From Clostridiaceae bacterium AM27-36LB (GTDB lineage Bacteria > Bacillota > Clostridia > Lachnospirales > Lachnospiraceae), in assembly GCA_003480725.1 (NCBI GenBank), contig QUJQ01000001.1, positions 496,001-560,000 of the forward strand: a stretch of 64,000 bases of DNA. Reading direction: 5' to 3'. The translations under genes were made by a program, and so were the position numbers. Position 1 is the stretch's first letter. Every line of letters begins with the position of its first letter. Below, in pieces: positions 61,685 through 64,000 of this stretch. A model generated the notes under the pieces. The model was given only the letters and a program-made list of their open reading frames with translations. It was not told where the DNA came from and made no database searches.

Positions 61685-61858
61685 ATGAGTAATAACAGTA
61701 AGGTGGGACAACGAGCCAGCCGACAACAGAAACCCACAAAAATTGTTGTGGAAAGACATTATGTAGGCACTGAAAAAATGGAAACGGTATTCAAGCGGAT
61801 CGCCGAGGAACAGATAACGAAAAAGGTTAAGGATATGGCACAAAGCAACGCCAGTTAA
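61685..61858 (+). CDS. Small TnpW-position protein of the outer element
   Basis: The 57-residue protein (MSNNSKVGQRASRQQKPTKIVVERHYVGTEKMETVFKRIAEEQITKKV) occupies the place of TnpW before the large recombinase. The IVVERHYVG block is common among small proteins of such elements. AAAGGAGCAGATTT precedes ATG 61685; two upstream in-frame ATGs lack a ribosome binding site. Role unknown. Confidence 0.65.
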   Translation: MSNNSKVGQRASRQQKPTKIVVERHYVGTEKMETVFKRIAEEQITKKVKDMAQSNAS

Positions 61859-61928
61859 TGGTGGAAATGGAAAAGGGAATATAGTATAATATTGGTTGAG
61901 GAAGTCCCTTTTCATTAAGGAGGACGAC

Positions 61929-63565
61929 ATGAAAAGGGCAAAACTAAATAACGACAAAATCACTGCTTTATATTGCAGGCTTTCCAAAGATGACGGTACG
62001 AACAACGAGAGCATGAGCATAAGCACACAGAAAACCATGCTGAAAGAGTATGCAAAGCGCAATGGCTTTCTTAACTGTCGCTTCTACGTTGATGACGGTT
62101 ACTGCGGTACGAATTATGACCGTCCTGCGTTCCGACAGCTTATTAAGGATATACGCAATGGGGAAGTTGCAACGCTCATCACAAAAGACCTGTCACGTCT
62201 GGGGAGAAATTACCTTGAAACGGGAACATATATCGAGGTATTCTTTCCGAACCACAATGTGCGCTACATTGCAATCAATGACGGAGTGGACTCCATAGAC
62301 AACACTCAAATGGATATTACCCCGTTCCGCAACATCATCAATGAAATGTACGCAAAGGACACTTCAAGGAAAATCAAGAGCGCACTCCGTACAAGACGGT
62401 TACAGGGAAAGTATATGGCAACTACCCCGCCTTTCGGGTATCGAAAAGACGAAAACGACCATAACCACCTTGTCATTGATGAAGTGACAGCACCCGTTGT
62501 GGAATTGATTTTTTCGATAGCCGAGGAGGGCGTGGGGCTTCATACCATATGTAACCGATTGCGTCAGGCAAAGGTCATGAAACCGAGCTTTTACAAGAAT
62601 GAAATGTTTGAGCGGTTCAATGACGAGGAAAAGATGTATGACTGGGACACTGCCTATGTCAGCAAGATTTTACACAATCCTGTCTATGCAGGAAATCTGA
62701 CTGTAGCAGAAAGACCGACCAAGACCATGCGCTCAAAGAAAAGAGAGTATATCCCGTTTGCGGAGCGTGAAATCGTATATGGGACACACGAGCCGATTAT
62801 TGAACAGAGCAGGTGGGATAATGTGCAGAAAATCATGGCAGAAAGACCGCCCATTATCGGTGACAGTACAAACGGATATGACAACATTTTCCAGGGATTA
62901 TCAAATGTGCTGATTGTGGAAGTGCCATGCTTGCAAAGGTGGAGAACAAAAGAAAGCGCAATAATGTTTTGGACAAAACCTTTTATTGCTGCACCAAGTA
63001 CCGTAAGTTCGGGAATAAAGCCTGTTCAGCACATAACATTGAGGCAAGAACAGTACATGAGGTAGTGCTTGCGGATATTCAAAGACACGCAGGACAGGCA
63101 TTAGCGGACAGGAAAGCCATGGTAACAGAAATTGCCGAGCGTCTGAATGTCCAACTGTCAGCGGATAGAGAACAGCAGAAAAAGGAACTAAGGCAGTATA
63201 AACAGCGAGTGTCGGAAATTGAAAATCTGTATGCCAAGCTGTACGAGGACATGACGAGAAAGCTGATAACGGAGAAGCGTTTTCAGATGTTGTCGGCACG
63301 TTATGACAGCGAGCAGGAGGAACTGTCAGCGAAGATAAAGGAACTTGAAAAAAGTGCCACAGCGGACAGGGAACAGTTATCTTCCATTGAGCAGTTTGCG
63401 GAACAAATCAGCGGATATGCAGGGATAACGGAACTCAATTACAAGATAGTACATCAACTCATAGACAAAATTCTAATTTCTGAACCCGTAGAAATAAGCG
63501 GTGAGAAAATTCAACGACTTACAATCCATTACAAATTCATAGGGGCATTGGAACCCCTTGAATAA
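61929..63565 (+). pseudogene. Large serine recombinase with frameshift
   Basis: After AAGGAGGACGAC the frame reads MKRAKLNNDKITALYCRLSKDDG with nucleophile Ser19, TKDLSRLGRNYLETG, TTPPFGYRKDENDHNHLVID and NILHNPVYAGNLT-type blocks up to YDNIFQG at about 62895. There the frame slips by one base; IIKCADCGSAMLAKVENKRKRNN continues in the next frame through the zinc ribbon and coiled coil to 63565. Without a repair the product loses the zinc ribbon. It lies 33 bp from the right junction of the outer element, so it was the enzyme that inserted that element into topB. Confidence 0.85.
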
Positions 63566-63598
63566 TGGATATTTCCTAAGTCACCTATTCCAACTAAC

Positions 63599-63607
63599 CA
63601 ACAGATG
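63599..63607 (+). repeat. Right attachment repeat of the outer element
   Basis: CAACAGATG matches 44530-44538. Beyond it the topB frame resumes with AGREGELIFR. Confidence 0.7.
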
Positions 63608-64000
63608 CCGGTCGTGAGGGCGAGCTGATCTTTCGATTGGTGTATCATAAAACCGGGTGCAGAAAGCCGTTTGAGCGGCTTTGGATTTCCTCGATGGAAG
63701 ATGTAGCAATGGAAGGGTTTGAAAATCTCAGGTCTGGAACGGAATATGATGCTTTGTATGAAGCAGCACTGTGTCGAGAGCGAGCCGACTGGATTGTTGG
63801 TATTAACGCTACTCAACTTTTTTCGACCCTTTACGGGCAGACCCTGAATGTTGGTCGTGTTATGACCCCTACCCTTGCTATTGCTGTTATGCGGGAAGCT
63901 GCCATTTCCGCATTCAAGCCTGAACCGTTCTACACAGTTCAGATTGGATTGGATGGTTTTACGGCTGCAAGCGAACGTTTCAAAACCAAGGCAGCAGCCG
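63607..64000 (+). pseudogene. topB: DNA topoisomerase III, 3' part (runs off the window)
   Basis: The frame GREGELIFRLVYHKTGCRKPFERLWISSM, RERADWIVGINATQLFSTLYGQTLNVGRVMTPTLAIAV is topoisomerase III right after the Toprim ATD motif. It is in frame with the 5' part at 44229-44538 and extends past the window end. The active-site region follows the usual order (the Tyr-containing block is not clear here). The outer element's insertion separates it from its start. Confidence 0.92.

Larger units (their letters stand above)
44539..63598 (+). mobile_element. Outer mobilizable element inserted in topB
   Basis: About 19.1 kb separates the two halves of topB and is flanked by the 9-bp repeat CAACAGATG. 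The ends carry short inverted similarity (GTTGGATAG at 44538-44546 against CTATTCCAAC at 63585-63594). Own genes: 44960, 45565, the XRE gene (split), 59009, 59392, mobL (60022), 61685 and a large serine recombinase at the right end (61929). This is the layout of Tn4451-type mobilizable elements. mobL has a stop and the recombinase a frameshift, so it is probably no longer self-excising. A second element is nested inside. Confidence 0.82.

Noticed and set aside
1..64000. CRISPR arrays, rRNA and tRNA genes
   Set aside because: I looked for regularly spaced repeats and for typical tRNA/rRNA motifs and saw none; the only regular short repeats are the GGTTGAC iterons.

Overview
The window looks like a chromosome segment of a gut Clostridia member, most likely Lachnospiraceae. 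The basis is gene content: a DUF4317 protein, BspA-type LRR proteins, CbiZ, ECF transporters, Tn4451/TnpX-type serine recombinases, strong AGGAGG ribosome binding sites and moderate GC. This is inference from families; no rRNA or tRNA gene is present to fix the taxon.

Positions 1-6550 hold ordinary and decaying accessory genes: an AAA ATPase fragment, a nitroreductase, an intact MATE pump, a GNAT acetyltransferase, a broken MATE gene, a recombinase/XRE scar, a transglutaminase-like protein and a DUF4317 protein.

Positions 6837-33517 are the main interest. A tyrosine recombinase gene lies between 24/26-identical inverted repeats (6837-6862 and 8232-8257). Just inside the right repeat is a near-consensus promoter (TTGTCA-N17-TATAAT, 8182-8210) pointing out of the segment. 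Fifty bases beyond is a cobalamin riboswitch (8309-8458) with its terminator, followed by about 18.5 kb of co-directional genes. These encode a DUF4430 lipoprotein, a full ECF transporter (T, fused A-A', S), a MacB-like ABC module with surface partners, a second secreted DUF4430-like protein, a 1300-residue secreted protein with a central helical-repeat region, and a 1249-residue secreted repeat protein. DUF4430 is the C-terminal fold of animal transcobalamin/intrinsic factor, and the helical region could correspond to their alpha-toroid half. I read the locus as a surface corrinoid-capture system whose promoter may be switched by DNA inversion. A cbiZ gene and a divergent TIM-barrel gene (possible CbiR) follow, suggesting that salvaged cobamides are remodelled. 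Between them lie two LRR genes, a HEPN-like membrane protein and an AAA ATPase/Toprim-like pair.

Positions 33600-37900 hold a BlaI/BlaR1-like pair with palindromic operators, a secreted protein behind a matching operator, and a second compact cobalamin-riboswitch-like leader before a secreted protein interrupted by TGA. Positions 38000-43310 carry a serine recombinase with res-like repeats, a truncated TnpB fused to a coiled coil, a nitroreductase/AAA ATPase/ADP-ribosylglycohydrolase cluster and a DUF3879-like protein.

Positions 43347-64000 are nested mobile DNA. A topoisomerase III gene (5' part 44229-44546, 3' part 63607-64000) is split by a roughly 19 kb mobilizable element flanked by CAACAGATG repeats. 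That element's XRE regulator is itself split by a roughly 12.6 kb element flanked by GGGAAA. The inner element looks intact (excisionase-like HTH, MobL, CHC2 primase, VapE helicase, TnpW, serine recombinase, plus a two-component/ABC cargo). The outer element looks decayed (stop codon in mobL, frameshift in its recombinase). A structured noncoding element occurs three times in this mobile DNA.
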